DNA of 64,000 nucleotides from Piezodorus guildinii (GCA_023052935.1 CM041292.1:43360139-43424138), one strand, 5' to 3'. Counted from the stretch's first letter, positions 24,695 through 37,327 are shown. The notes: generated by a model from the letters alone, not told the origin. Numbers and translations: made by a program.

Positions 24695-24880
24695 TACAAA
24701 ATAGAGTAGTTTCCGGGCGACAAGCAGGAAGGCTTCTTAGAAGGGCTATACAAAATATAGACCCCTCCACTCGTACAGCGGGGATAGCGGAGTACCTGGG
24801 GAGTCTGAGCCCGGACGGCAAGATAAGAGGAAGTCCAGCACGGAAGTCGGAAGTTGGGGGTCAAGCAGTCATGTTTAAAG
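24695..24880 (+). CDS. Exon-like GC-rich open frame inside the long-TIR element
   Basis: A plus-strand frame, open from about 24,690 to 24,910 without an early ATG, encodes SGRQAGRLLRRAIQNIDPS, then TRTAGIAEYLGSLSPDGK, IRGSPARKSEVGGQAVMFK. Codons are GC-rich, unlike the surroundings. It is followed by AAAG|GTACTT, a possible donor at 24,881; a weak acceptor (AAAATAG) lies near 24,704. The protein is not recognised. It may be a captured host exon, a real exon of an unknown gene, or repeat-derived. Minus-strand frames in the same place are shadows. Confidence 0.4.
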
Positions 24881-25309
24881 GTACTTACCTATATGTAATA
24901 TTATGTGGTAAATAGAACCTCAGTATTCTCGATAATAACAATACCTCAACTGTATTAAGTTTTATATGTATGATAATAAGTGCTATTTGATAAATAAAAT
25001 GTATATTCTAAGTAAATTACTTAATTACCCTATATGCCACGAAACATAGTAATATATATCTTATATATAATATAAGAATAATATATATATATATATGTAA
25101 GAATAATTAGTTTAAGAAGTTTTAATGAAATTATCGACAAAACCTATATATTTTTATGATATAAAAGCTTGCTAATAATACCATTAAAAGTAAATTCACT
25201 AAGGAACAAAATGTCTTATATATTGTAAATAGAACGACTATTTCAGACTTTTGAAAAAGTGCGTTTGGAACCACTGTCCGTCTGTAGTATAGTAACTATG
25301 TATTATGTT

Positions 25310-25360
25310 ATTTAAGCCAGGGAACTGTGGCGGTCTTGAGCACATCCAGCCTCTATAAAG
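25310..25360 (-). repeat. SINE-like family 2, short fragment
   Basis: The reverse complement contains ACTTTATAGAGGCTGGATG, nearly identical to the body of the copy at 41,085-41,235. Confidence 0.45.
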
Positions 25361-25361
25361 T

Positions 25362-25750
25362 ATAATAATAATTCTTTATTATTCTAAGACTGGTCCCTTT
25401 GGAATAACATTTACAGAATGTAGAAAATGAGCTTCAGAGTATTAGAGTAAATTAAATACTTATACAAAAGTTAAAAATGAATAATATAAAATAGACATAT
25501 GTAAATGAGAGAGAAAACAAAAAAAAAAAAAAAAAAAAAAAAAAAGCTTGTTTACAATTCTATTGTGACTGGATATTGATTAAATATGCAGATTTTGAAG
25601 GTAGAAAGAGAGTTGGAGTGACGGATGGAAAGAGGAAAAGAGTTCCATAGGATTAAGGATCGAATGCGAAAAGATCTGTCAGAATGTGCATTTCGGTGGG
25701 CCCTAGTGTATAAATCTGAAGACCTGGAGCTTGTTATGTGTCCCAAAAAT
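25362..25750 (-). pseudogene. 5'-truncated CR1/L2-like LINE 3' end
   Basis: The minus-strand ORF at 25,552-25,746 encodes RAHRNAHSDRSFRIRSLILW then NSFPLSIRHSNSLSTFK, the classical C-terminal signature (SF..R...LWNSLP.SIR...SL..FK) of CR1/L2-group reverse transcriptases. A T-rich 3' UTR (25,516-25,545 is A-rich on plus) and an AATAATAAAG-like end near 25,380 follow. The RT core is absent, so this is a dead 5'-truncated copy. The overlapping plus-strand frame (25,625-25,885) is its shadow. Confidence 0.75.
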
Positions 25751-26034
25751 GGGAAAAACCTAGACGCTTACCGTGAACTATATTTATTCACCTCATTGCA
25801 CAGCCTTTGGCAGTACGGATTTCTACATTTACTGAAGTGCAGGTATTTTTTTCATTATCATGACCAATATTGTGATCGATTGTAATATTCCTGAATACAT
25901 TGTTTGATCTACAAAAAAACAACAAAAAAAGCACCTAAATATTATATCTTTATCGTTTAAAGGCGCCTCCAAGGCTATAAAAATATATATCCAGTGAGAT
26001 AAATCAACATCCGCCAAAAAGAAAATGCCAAGCA

Positions 26035-26260
26035 ATATCGGATACTACTAATAATCTCCCCCCTTGGGAAGATACAGGTAGGATAGACCCCAAATACATA
26101 ATAAATAAAATACATAAGTGGCTCGGTGTATAATTAGAGAGCCCAAGGAGTTGAGCTATTAATCTGATAAAGACGGAGCTGAGAAGGGAATCTCAAGTAT
26201 GGCACACACCTCCTAGCACTATCCTCACTTCTCATCTCACGGCAAATAGCCTCTCCATAA
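26035..26260. other. GC-elevated non-coding island
   Basis: Mixed-composition, stop-rich sequence between AT-rich flanks; candidate non-coding element. Confidence 0.25.
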
Positions 26261-27545
26261 TGTTAATGCTACACTTTAGCAGTCTTCGCCTCCACTTCTT
26301 CATTTATTTTCTTCCTTTTTTTTGTGAGCTAAATTTATTTTTTTATTATAAATATGCTCCAGTATATATACACTTATATGAATATAAATCTATTAAAATA
26401 TTAGTAACTGTTAAAACAATCTGTTCTTTCATGGAAATTCTACAACACGTTTATGACAATAAATGAAAAAAAGAAATGGACTAGAGATTGACCTATATTT
26501 AAATAATTAATATGGAAGGTTAATGTATAGAAAGAATTATAATAGAAAATGTAATAAAAATGGTGAAACAATTTTATGAAATTGAATATTATTGTGATAT
26601 AATTTTAATATTTATTATATTAAACCTTGAGGTTGAAGTAAAACTTCGAAAGCGCAATAAAAAAAATGTTGGATTTAGTAGAATTCTAAATAAAGAATAT
26701 ATGGAGAGAAGGGATTGTTTTAACAGTTATTGATATTATAATATATTTTACTCATCATGATAAGTTTTATTATTAATAAATATATTAATTTTATAGAAGT
26801 GGGTAAGGACGGTAAAAAATTGTACAATATTTTAAAGATATAGTAATATTGATATATAGACGAGTCTATAATTTTTTTTATACTGCAATGCAAAAAAGGT
26901 GAATGAAGTACCTCGAGAGGGTCTAAAATTTCTCTTGGAATTTGGAATGGTTAAATAAGTGATCAATAACTTCCAATTTTCTACATTTTAGTTATTATTT
27001 ATTACCAAATAATTCCTAGACATTTAATATTTAGAATCACAGATTTTTTTAAGGCATGCTAAACGCTGATTTTTAATTTGTTATCCCTTTATATACAACT
27101 TAAATACATTTACTACTAATTTTAATGGATTATTAAAAATAAAAAAAAAATATTACTTTAATAACAATTATGGTAAAATAGTTAAATATCTGGAAAAGTA
27201 TAGCTAAAGTTTTTTTTTTCTTTTTTTGGGGGGAGATGAAAATGCTTAGTCGGATTATTATTAATTTTTACTTTATTTTAGGACATAAAATTATATTCTC
27301 AATCGACATGGAATAAATTTTTTTATTAGTATATTTAAGAATGAATAAAATAAAAATTTCCTCAATTCTGAAAAAAATAATTATTTTAGATGGTTTTGGA
27401 CTGTGTGTTATTTTAATATTATACCTTATTATGGGTTCATAAAAAATAATTTTTTGAAATTTTACGATATTTTCTATCTACCTCTCAATATTTCCTAATT
27501 CGAATTAATTAAGATTCCCTACGATATACCATATTACTTAATTCA
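26261..27545. other. AT-rich stretch, no gene seen
   Basis: Very AT-rich with long A/T runs; nothing recognised. Confidence 0.45.
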
Positions 27546-27547
27546 AA

Positions 27548-27860
27548 AATTTAGCCGAGAGTTCCTTCTCTATCGCAGATGCCATCTCAATCATAAAGAG
27601 GCGCTTATCTGTGACGATATCTCTGGCAATGTAAATAGCCCGGTCGTTAAAGTCTCCGATAGGAATTCGGCGGTGGAGGATGAGCGAGTTACCTTGACAT
27701 GCAAACTACTGAAACCGATATCCTCGAACCTCTTGCGTCTTCATCCCTCTTTAATTCTCAGGGCCTAGCACTCTGAAATTCTCGCCGTGTTAATTAATTT
27801 ACTCCTTACGTTAATTGCATATGTTTTAGAGCTGGATTTGCATTATCCCAATAGCCTCCT
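27548..27860. other. GC-elevated island with a minus-strand open frame
   Basis: On the minus strand an uninterrupted frame of about 45 codons lies at 27,548-27,690 (GNSLILHRRIPIGDF, NDRAIYIARDIVTDKRLF, MIEMASAIEKELSA). It lacks a good start or clear splice acceptor. Either an unrecognised exon or chance in a regulatory island. Confidence 0.25.
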
Positions 27861-28365
27861 CCGTGTTTCTTCTTATCTAACGTAAGAGCAAAAAACGGAT
27901 TATTAATTACTGAGGATCTCTTTGAATTTATTACCTTTTCAAGAAGAATAAATATTTATAGGATAGTTTTTATTTATTTTTACATAAAATATTGGTTAAT
28001 GATGCCGAAGCACAGAAAGCATTCAACAGAAATTGATAATTTAGTTATTTAATTATTCGGTGAAGGCTTAAAACCTTATCATCAACGCTTTTTATTTTTG
28101 AATAAATGAATGAAATTAACAAGGAAAGTTAAATTAATAATACATTCATAGACAATTTTGATATTAGAAGAAGAGATTGGAATAACAAGATAAGGTTAAG
28201 GTGTTAAACGAAATATGAATTATATTTACATATGCTAATTTTTACTTTCACTTACCTATATATCAAATTTTAAATATATTAAGAGAAATTATTGCAATTT
28301 TTGACTAAAGTTTCCAATGGAAATACACATTTTAGGAATAACTAATAATAAATAACCAAAAAGGT

Positions 28366-28640
28366 TTCTGTGTGTGTGTGTGTGTAGTAAGTCTGGCACG
28401 AACAAGAAAAGTCTTACGAAAATGAAATTTCATATTTGAGACAAATATAAGCCCATAATGTTACAGCAACATTTTTTTAAATCAAAATTGGTAAACCAGA
28501 AACGCCAATTTTTACCATACACTTTGCACCTTTTTAAGATTTCTCAAAAACCGCTCTAACGATTTTGATTGAATTCGTTTTCATATTTAATGTTCTTCAA
28601 TATCATGTAGGCTTCATTCTGATTGAAATAGTCTGACAGG
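28366..28640 (+). repeat. Dispersed repeat family D, copy 2 with (GT)n
   Basis: Starts with a GT run (28,369-28,386) and then GAAATTTCATATTT, AAACCAGAAACGCCA, TTTTTAAGATTTCTCAAAAA and CGATTTTGAT. Same order as at 16,540 and, inverted, at 59,220-59,600. Confidence 0.65.
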
Positions 28641-28873
28641 ACTCAAATATCGTTTTTTAATTTTTTTTTCTTTCAAAGTACCTTCAATTTTTTAAATTCT
28701 AAAAAAATAACAGGTTTGTTAGCATTGATAAAAAACGAATAAATATATAAATTGAATGAATTTGATATCCAACTAAAGAAGGGAAGATCAAAAAAAAAAA
28801 AAAAAAATTGTTTATGCAATTTTTGTCTTGTTGAACATAAAAACAGTAATATACCGCTGGAAACCTAAATATC

Positions 28874-28877
<4 letters not shown>

Positions 28878-28937
<60 letters not shown>
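28878..28937. repeat. (TA)n microsatellite
   Basis: About 60 bp of AT repeat. Confidence 0.95.
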
Positions 28938-28939
<2 letters not shown>

Positions 28940-31040
28940 TATATTCAAAATTTTTAAGTTATGAAAAACCGATAAAACTAACTGATTGTCATAGATAATA
29001 ATATAATATGACACATGTTTCTATTGAAACACAAAATAATTAATTCTTTAAAAATTTATTTTGATTTCGGACTGTACTTAAAAAATCTTTAATTGATTAT
29101 AACAACGAAGGTAAGTGGAAGTCTTGTGTTGAACGTATCAGACTTTTAGTATTCCATAGAGAATATATCTTCAGATGTTTCAAAAACGGATTATATTTTA
29201 AGTTGATAAAAGACACATGCTACACAACGGACCGATGAAGCTTCCCTCGTGTGTGGTTCTTTTCTGATGAAAGCAGAAACGCCAGGATATTGCTGATAAA
29301 TATTAATGATATTAAACCATAATTTTCGCAAACTAAGACCTAACGACCATCAGGGTCCCGTTTCCTGCTTTCACCGAGGCAGTCCTTGAAGGACCTCACA
29401 GGATCAACATGTCCTCAGTCCATCCCTGAACTCTCCTTTTACGTCTTCTTCAGCCTCTTGCATAAACTGTAACCGATGTCTAATATATTGCCTCCTTAAT
29501 GCCATGTATGACGAACATTTAGTTTAATGAATGGCTTTTATAAATAATAAACAAATAATAAAATAAGTAATGGTGCCATTGTTGATCGTTATAGATCATA
29601 AGAATACATGAAGATGAAGGTCGAGGGAGCGGTTATCAAGAAAAAAACACTAATAAGATGAACTTATTTTAATGTGCCGCCGATGTTTTGGCCACGTTTT
29701 GCTTTTTTGTCAAGGCTAAGAAAAACAAGTTGACAACCAATACAATTAAAAGAAAAAATAATAACAAGGTAAGAACAATAATAAGATAACAGAAATATAA
29801 TATGGAAACAAACAGTAATAAAAACTTATAATATTGGTATGAAAATGTTTGAAAAGTATAATGAGAAACTAAGCAAATAATTAAAGTTTAAAGGAGAAAA
29901 CAAAATCACAAACAATTAAAGTTTCAAAGAAGTACAATCTTATTGTCATATTTGACGTTTTTGTAAGAACTGTAGCAAAATTTAGTAATATAATTTAGAA
30001 CAATTATTTGTGGGTTGGCTGGATATGGATTTTTAGTTTAGAATTACTTCATAATCTCTCCTCCACTTATTTCGTATTTAATTAAAATATAAAACCGTCA
30101 AATATTTTCATACCTATGTCATCATTTTATATTACTGTTTCTTTCTATATTTTTTTAATTGTTATTCCATTATTGTACTTAACTTATTATTATTTCTTGT
30201 TCTTCATCATAATAAAATAAGTACTTCAACCAATTGAATCCCAGGAGAAATCATAAAATCTCTTAATTCATCTATGTCTGAAATAGGTTTAATAAATTGT
30301 ATTATTCCATTTCCCATTGAAGCATGGTTAGGGATGGTTAATTAATAGGTTTTATATAATAAAAACTGAAGTACTACTATATTTTAATGGGATTATAAAC
30401 GATATTATCTTCAACTACAAAGTAACTCAGTTCGCACAAAACGCAATCCCTATTAATCACATTATTTAGAACAATATGCAACTGCTAAATGTTCTAATGT
30501 ATAATTTGTGTTTTATATGTTATTTATGTCATAACTATATATTAGTCGAGTTATTGTTACAAGAGTAAAAAAACACAACAAAATTGTAGGTTATTATTAA
30601 AATATCTGATATATACATATATCAAAAAATGGGAACCTTTCTATTTCCAAATCACCCTGAATATCTTACTTTTTTAGTACCTTATATATGAAACACCTTA
30701 TAATTAAAGGATTAAAGATTGTCTAAATAAATACGAAATTGAGAATATGCCTTAAAATTAAGAAATATTAAAATCAAATTTAAGAAGTTAATTCAGTGAT
30801 TAAAAAAAAAAAAAAAAATAAGATCTTTCTTTCGCCCTAGTTTTATTTATATTTAAATGTAAACAACCTTACAGTTATTTATTTACGCATTGCTTTCAAA
30901 TGCATACCATATTTTGGGGGATAAATTTATTTAACATTTACAGACTTTTACGTTTAACCTATATTAATTCTAGAGGAGTTGAAGTAAAAAGAGCACTGGA
31001 ATACTGTTCTAAAGGTCTCGGCTTCACATTCGGTTGTAAA
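28938..31040. other. AT-rich stretch, no gene seen
   Basis: Mostly AT-rich. A mixed-composition patch lies at 29,335-29,470 and a motif CCGATGTTTTGGCC near 29,680. No ORF or RNA gene recognised. Confidence 0.4.
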
Positions 31041-31044
31041 AGGG

Positions 31045-31265
31045 TATCTATAAAACTTGTTTCAATCGTGGGATGATCATGGAATAGGGAGTTCCTTCTA
31101 GGGTTGCTCCAGCTCTTAAAAGTGGGTTCCTAAAAATAGGGAGTACACCTGGCTGTTGAACTTTTCTCACCCTAATTATACCTTCTTCTGTCGTTGGCCT
31201 TGAAACAGCAAAAATCTCCAATTGATCCAAAAACAGTACATGGGTTGTAGAGTTACGGGATTCTT
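31045..31265 (-). other. Unrecognised minus-strand open frame
   Basis: An open frame of about 70 codons (31,048-31,265) reads THVLFLDQLEIFAVSRPTT, EEGIIRVRKVQQPGVLPIF, RNPLLRAGATLEGTPYSMI and ends at TAG. There is no ATG near the beginning. Its composition is more balanced than the flanks and it lies just past the 3' end of the LINE fragment at 31,288. No family recognised; exon, repeat-encoded piece or chance. Confidence 0.25.
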
Positions 31266-31287
31266 TTTAAGTATAATGAAGAAACAA

Positions 31288-31640
31288 GAATAATAATAAT
31301 AATAGGCTTACCGAACCCGAAGGTTCGATGCCGATACCAACAAATTCCGCCTACACAGACTCGTCCAATGTTCATCGTTGAAGCCAAAGACCCCGAGACC
31401 TCCCATCGACGCTTCGGCCTACCTTTCGGACGTCTACCAGTCGGATCAGCGAATACCAACTTTCTCGGAATCCGCTCCTCACCGAGCCCAACAACTTTAC
31501 GCGCCATTTGAGTCACCGCGATGCAATCAACTCAATTATATTCACAGGATACAAATCCCGCAATTCCGCGTTGTGCAACCTTCTAAACTCCCCAGTGGCC
31601 TTATCTATCTTCGGACCTAATATTTTACGCATTATCTTAA
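31288..31640 (-). pseudogene. 5'-truncated RTE-like LINE, second copy
   Basis: Same family as 17,042-17,575. It has an AAT repeat tail (31,288-31,302), then on the minus strand RPKGRPKRRWE, VVGLGEERIPRKLVFADP and FRRLHNAELR. An internal deletion (after 31,385) and a frameshift near 31,505 break the frame relative to copy 1. Confidence 0.8.
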
Positions 31641-32129
31641 TGAAGAAACATTACTTTTAATAATTATTATTATCGATTAATAGAAAAATATGTAACTATT
31701 AGAAGATTGTCATGTAAGAAAGCATCTGAATTAAAACATAGGGAGGCACGTGGGTAAAACATAAGGGGGCAAGTGCGTTGAAAATTTGAGATATTTTCAT
31801 TAACTCTGTTTACATTCATATAAATCAGATAATTCAGTTCGTGCCTGAGAGTAAATCAAGTCTGTTACCACACCTTTCATCCTAATACCTTCTTTTTTTT
31901 TTAATTTTTTATATTTTATATTTATAATTATTACTTGTCCCAAGTTTTTTAGGGGAGGAAGGGGCGCCCCAATCTTTCATCTTACGTCTACCTCCATGAA
32001 AATATACCTTTCTAATGCATGTGATGCACTAATAATCTCTGTATTTTTTCAAGCTTAATAATCTAATAAATGCCAAAAATATAAGAACTACATAAACAGA
32101 GAGATATTAAAAACTCACTGATTCCTCAT

Positions 32130-32540
32130 CTGCTAGTTAATCATCGCTAAGACAGCTGGTAACTAAGTGATGACAACTGCATAAGATATGGGCAATAAAA
32201 AGAAGAGAAGTCCGAAGTGATAGAGAGCCGCTCCAGATGAGCTGTATATATCAGCCCCGAGGATTATATTCACCTGTAGCACGGGGATATCTCTAGCAAG
32301 GTAATAGGCTCCTATTAATTACCCTCGGGAGGATGACAAAAAACAGCGGGAGGATACATTATGCGAGGGAGTGGACGACGGCATCGGAATATATAGTAGT
32401 TGGCCGGCACTTAGGGGGTAATTAACAAGGCACCGTGGGAAAGGATCATAACAGATCGCTACACTAGCAGTCTGCTTCGGGCGGTGACTGCGGGGGAGGA
32501 GTCTTCTCTGCTCTCGATGTCAGCATTTATAGGATCAATG
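32130..32540. other. GC-elevated non-coding island
   Basis: About 400 bp, one of the strongest islands. It contains repeated TAATTA words (CTATTAATTACC, GGTAATTAAC), GATA words and GC-rich blocks, with no ORF. Candidate enhancer by composition and motif density. Confidence 0.35.
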
Positions 32541-32907
32541 CAGGAACCTAATTTAAAGGAAATAACTAAGGACTCTGAAAACCCATAAACACTAATCGAA
32601 TCAGCTGCAATAATATGCTGTGTGGTAATACAAGAAGAAAAGGCAAAAGAAGAAAAGATAGGCAGCAGATTATGGATTTATTCGGGAAACTTAGGCCCAG
32701 GTTTTGAATTTATTTGTCAATAATTTTGTAACTTCCTTTTTTAACATCTAGGGTAACCTTAATCTATTTTTTAAATAGTTGTACGTTTATTTTCAAACTG
32801 GTATTACCATATTTAGTTTTTTGGTTTATTAATTTAAATAATAAACTTAATTTAAACTTCTTAATCGCGAAAAAAATTGCTTAAAACCCGAATAACGAAT
32901 TCAAAAA

Positions 32908-33172
32908 GGATAACAGCCTCCTATGAAAAAGGTCACGGGTTCAAACTCGGAGGTGGTCCTAGGATTTTTTAATGGGAGTAAAAAATCCTTAGTTATGCCT
33001 CCCTTCGGAGGGGACGTTAAAAGGTGGTCCCGTGCCTCTGCGATGTCAAGTACTATAGATCCCTATCCTAATAAAACCTGGATAGGCAATATTAAGGACT
33101 CCCACTGTAGCATCGCCCGATTACCAAAGTAGCATAAAGTGACATTAAATAAATAAACAAACAAAAAACAAC
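32908..33172 (+). repeat. SINE family 1 (tRNA-related), copy 1
   Basis: About 260 bp. The head has GATAACAGCCTCC and a B-box-like GGGTTCAAACTC about 30 bp later, consistent with a tRNA-derived pol III promoter. The body contains GTTATGCC, ACGTTAAAAGGTGGTCC and GATCCCTATCCTAATAAAAC. The 3' end is AGCATAAAGTGACATTAAAT followed by (AAAC)n. The 69-codon frame inside it is not a gene. Confidence 0.8.
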
Positions 33173-34317
33173 GAATTTTAAAAATTCTATCTGTACGCCG
33201 CGCTCTGAACACCGTTCTTCGTACGCCGGACGCAGTTTTTCTTCGAAACTACTTGACCAATATTTTCTACATTAGGTAAAAAAATACCATGTTATCTGTC
33301 GGAGATCCTAACACCTGTACATTGATAATATCAACCAATTAGATTTTAAATAAAATCATTAACTTCAATAACTTTCATTTTTGAAGATAGAAAAAACGTT
33401 GATATCGATTTAGGATCAGGACACGATATAGGATATAGGACAAATATTGCCTATATATACACTTATAGCTCAGTTATTTTTGAAGATGAAAAAAAAATAT
33501 ATAGTGTTTTAGAAATAGTACTCGTACACCGCGATAAAGAAAGAATCTATATGGTCAAGCTGCAACTTGATATCTCGGTTATTATTGTATATATAGAAAA
33601 AGGTTTATTACTTTCAACTATGAACTATTGTAATCGACAAACCAAAAAAAAAATAAATAAAATAAAAATAATCCCCTCAAAGTTTGAGGTAATACTTATC
33701 TAAAAAATTAAATTAGCTGCAGTGATAGGTCCTTTCCCTTTTTTATTAATTAATTTATCGCTCATCATAGTATTTAATTGCCTATAAACAGCTATGTATG
33801 AACTGTTCTTTATTAAATTATTTTTGCAAATTTGAAAAGTAAAAATCTAAATATTGTAGGATATATATTAAAAATAATTCTAAAAGTTGTTTTCCTTCGA
33901 CGGACCGGGACTCATTGAGAAGTGGTACGTGCCTTACGGAGGATGACACCCGTTCACAGCAAGTGGTAGTCCTTGGGGAAGAGAAAATAGTCGTCATTGC
34001 TGCTGTAAACCCTCCCAGTCCCAATCCCAAGGATATTAAAACAATTTAATTATAGTTTATGGTAATTAATTATCCTTAGGTTACACCATAGGAATATTAA
34101 AGAGGAAGGGTTTAGTCATCTAGCGTCTGAAACCATTCCTGTCTTTCTTGGAAGTCAAAACAGCAACTGATTTGTTCTTGAGGATTAGAAAAAGAAGAAA
34201 ATTCATATTTCCAGTAACTTTACTAACTGTAAGTTAAAAAATAAAATTCTTACTTCACTATTTATTTCAAAATCATTATTCGATGATTATGGAATCTAGG
34301 CAATGGATCTTACATGC

Positions 34318-34323
34318 AAAAAA

Positions 34324-34355
<32 letters not shown>

Positions 34356-34360
34356 AAATT
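34318..34360. repeat. Poly-A tract
   Basis: Two long A runs separated by a single G; adjacent to a SINE-like copy. Confidence 0.9.
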
Positions 34361-34371
34361 GTATATCAACA

Positions 34372-34620
34372 ACCCATGAAGGGCTTATGTCTCAATGCAT
34401 AGGACTTGGTACTATTTCCAGTCGAACTGTCGTGCAATGACGTGATTAGGAAGAGATCACGCTAAGGCGCCAGCTTTCTTCCTATAGTTTGGGTACCCAC
34501 AAGAGGCTGCGTGTGCCTCAAGAGGGTTTGCACATTCCAGTATCGCCTTCAGGCTGGATTAGCTAAAAGCTAAATAATTTTTTTTTTACTTCTGCCGGGA
34601 TTCAAACCAGTGGTTCCCAA
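34372..34620 (-). repeat. SINE-like family 2, copy
   Basis: Shares ordered blocks with 41,085-41,235 and 57,805-58,065: GTACCCAC, GAGGCTG.GTGTGCC, CAGGCTGG and a final B-box-like word which on the minus strand reads GGTTTGAATCCC. That places the pol III-type head at the high-coordinate end, so the copy is minus-oriented. tRNA relation is tentative. Confidence 0.5.
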
Positions 34621-34694
34621 CTATTGTCCTCAGGCGATGTCATTCTAAATCATCCAGGAGTACCGCTTCAATTTTAGGTAGCACTTTAATGTTT

Positions 34695-34990
34695 ATTTTA
34701 TTAGCAGGTCTTGAGACAATCATCTATTTATTCGCCTTGGAGGATTATCAGGAAGATGTAGATGAGAGTTCACGGACAAGCGGGAAATCGTGGGCAGGTT
34801 GTTTGGAATTAATGGAGATTTATTGATTTCGGGCTACGTCTACTACTAGTGGGATATTGGAGTTTCTATGGATGATTTTATGAGTAACAAAGTAAGGAGC
34901 ATTTAGGATTTTTCGTAGTATTTTGGATTGCAAGGGGGCGATAATTAAATGTAGTGTCATGTATGTCCAAAAAAGCACTGTTGACCTATT
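34695..34990 (-). pseudogene. Jockey family-2 LINE fragment
   Basis: Minus-strand homologue of the 20,189 copy (CCTTGGAGGATTATCAGGAA corresponds to the DNPPRR segment). Internal indels; no intact frame. Confidence 0.6.
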
Positions 34991-34999
34991 TAGAGTTTC

Positions 35000-37325
35000 G
35001 GTCAGCTCGTTATTTGTTATGGTATCGCTTTGGGAATTTTAGTTCATTGTAAATAAAAGTGTACCTTGCCAGAAAATATTATATCCATAATATAACGTTA
35101 CTATAGTATTTAATCATCGGCAGAAATGAGAAAACCTAAATTAACCAGTAAACCAAAATTAATTCAGTTTATGTTTTTGTTATCTTAAAGTGAAACATAG
35201 ATGGCAATTCGTCCACGGTACAGAGATCTAGCAGCTTAAACTGATTTTAGATGCCATTGGTAAAGTTTGATCTTCACTTTAATTTATGTACTATGAATCT
35301 CATTACAACGTTGCAAAGGAGATATGTTTATAAGTTAATAAAAACTTATAACAACTTTCAATTAGCTAGTATGAAGTTTTTGGTAGAATATTTAATATTC
35401 CAAATCCTTGAGCTTCCCAACGATATATTATACGCCTGAACTACTACTCTTATTACAGGAAAAAAAATTTCTGATTTCGATAATTTTAATTTTTCCTTCC
35501 AAAGTAGAGCTTTTATATTATTTTAAAAAAATTTTATTATCTCGACATTTTACTTACAATATTAAAATAAGAAATTTTGCTGAAACCTAAGGGAAATATG
35601 GCATGGAGAAAGAAATTACTCAGTTGTACATCCTCCCTAAATTCAGCTAATATTTTGAAGTTGAGAGGTCCCTCATCCAACTCCTTTTTAGCTTACGCCT
35701 ATTTATGTCAGAGATATCAGTTGTTTTTTACATGTTTGCTGATGTGTCATGTAATTTGTTGTGTTTTTTATTTTTTTAAATTTTATTTTACATCATCCAC
35801 CAACAGACTTAGACCCAATTACAGGTGGTAAATCATACAAAAAAGGTAAATAGAAATCAGCTTAATTTATATAATGAAACAAATTAAAAAAAAAAAAAAT
35901 ATATATATATAAATTACAAATATTATAATCTAACTAAAAAAGACATAAAACGCTAAAAAATTCATCATAAATATACTCCTATAAAATTAATTATATTAAG
36001 ATAAAAAAAAACCCAATAAAATATAGAAATAAAAATAAAAATAGAGAAGTAAATAAAAAAAAATATATATAAAAATTAAATTAAAAAATAAACATAAATC
36101 AGCCCCAGCTTTGAGTCATTTCAATTTAAAGATAAGAACAAGAAAAAACATTTTAAAAAATGTACACAATAACGCAATCATATTTTTATATACATATCCA
36201 CATTGATGTCACTCATACTAGATAAAATCAAATTAGTATATTATTATTTTATTATATTTACGTTATCAAGGAATTTAGATCTTATTGAAAATATATAATT
36301 ATTAAATGACTGAAAAATGATTGCTTGTCCTATTTGAGTCAACGAAAAACTGAAATCAAGCTCAACTATGTTCCCTAAAGAGTCCCAAAGTCTTGTAACA
36401 TACTGAAATATTATTGTATTTAATGTATATTTAATTAGTTTTCATTAATGCGAATAGATTCTTGAATTAATCGGTAATCTCTATATTTATAAAAATATAT
36501 AAATTATTTGAAATACTATTTATATGTGTTTAATAATAGTTACGAATTGATATATTTATCCAAGTAAGGCAATCTATGATTACAGAATTTATGACAGTCT
36601 GCCACGCTATCATAGTAATAAAATGTTTCTAGTTAAGAAATTACAAAGAGGTAGAATTTATGTTGAAGAACTTGACCTTCAACCCTTTTTATTTACATTA
36701 TGAAATAAATTACAAACAGCATTTAATTGTGTAATGAGCATTAGAAAATTCATATTGTAGATGGTTGATGAGCTCTTGAGCAATGAAAACATAATTCATA
36801 GAGAATCTTTACAACCAATAGTCATTATAATATTTTATTCCTTCATTAGTTTACCCTGACAATGTTTCAAAACCGTAACTACCTATCGGGTGTCGTCACC
36901 TCAATAAATTATCGGTGCATACTTCGCGTGTACGCAACCGACACGAAATGCCACGTCATTTTACTTTCTTGTCATAGAGATTACACGCGATGCTTCAATT
37001 TATAAATATCGAAAACATGAATCTTAGTACAATAATTTTTTTCAGGAATAGGAATGTTAATTGAAAATTTGTGTTATAAACCGATCTGATGAGGTAATGT
37101 GTATTTTTAAATATTTATTTCTTAAATAATGACTTGGAATATGCAGTTAAGTGGACAGCAGAGTAAAATAGTTTACACTCTTAAGTAAACATCTCCGATT
37201 TATTCCTTACAAATAATCTTTTTCTATATGGTGTGATATCTCCTAAACGTATTTCGTTTTCTCCAGATCTGTTCGGATCATGCCATCTTATCACATAATT
37301 GAAATGGCTAATGCAGATTTCCACA
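35000..37325. other. AT-rich stretch, no gene seen
   Basis: Very AT-rich, including an A/AT-rich block at 35,880-36,080. Small frames at 35,251-35,831 are not supported. Confidence 0.45.
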
Positions 37326-37327
37326 CA

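Larger units (their letters stand above)
24256..25280. mobile_element. Element with long (about 180 bp) terminal inverted repeats
   Basis: 24,256-24,440 aligns, inverted, with about 25,105-25,277. Shared blocks in order are CAGTGGTTCYAAACGCAC, an AAAAGTCTG word, CGTTCTATTTA, TTTTGTT, ATTTACT-like, AATGGTA, AAATATATAGGTTT and GTCGATRATTTCA. Identity is roughly 75% with small gaps. The ends (CAGTGG) resemble hAT or Tc1 termini, but no TSD could be identified. The interior contains AT microsatellites and the exon-like frame at 24,695-24,880; no transposase. Confidence 0.7.

Noticed and set aside
24454..24864. Minus-strand ORFs across the long-TIR element (24,454-24,864 and 24,609-24,821)
   Set aside because: They read through the AT microsatellite (IYIYIY repeats) and antisense to the more exon-like plus frame.
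34600..34620. Possible tRNA gene from the GGTTTGAATCCC word on the minus strand
   Set aside because: No cloverleaf can be drawn. The word recurs at the same place in a dispersed SINE-like repeat.
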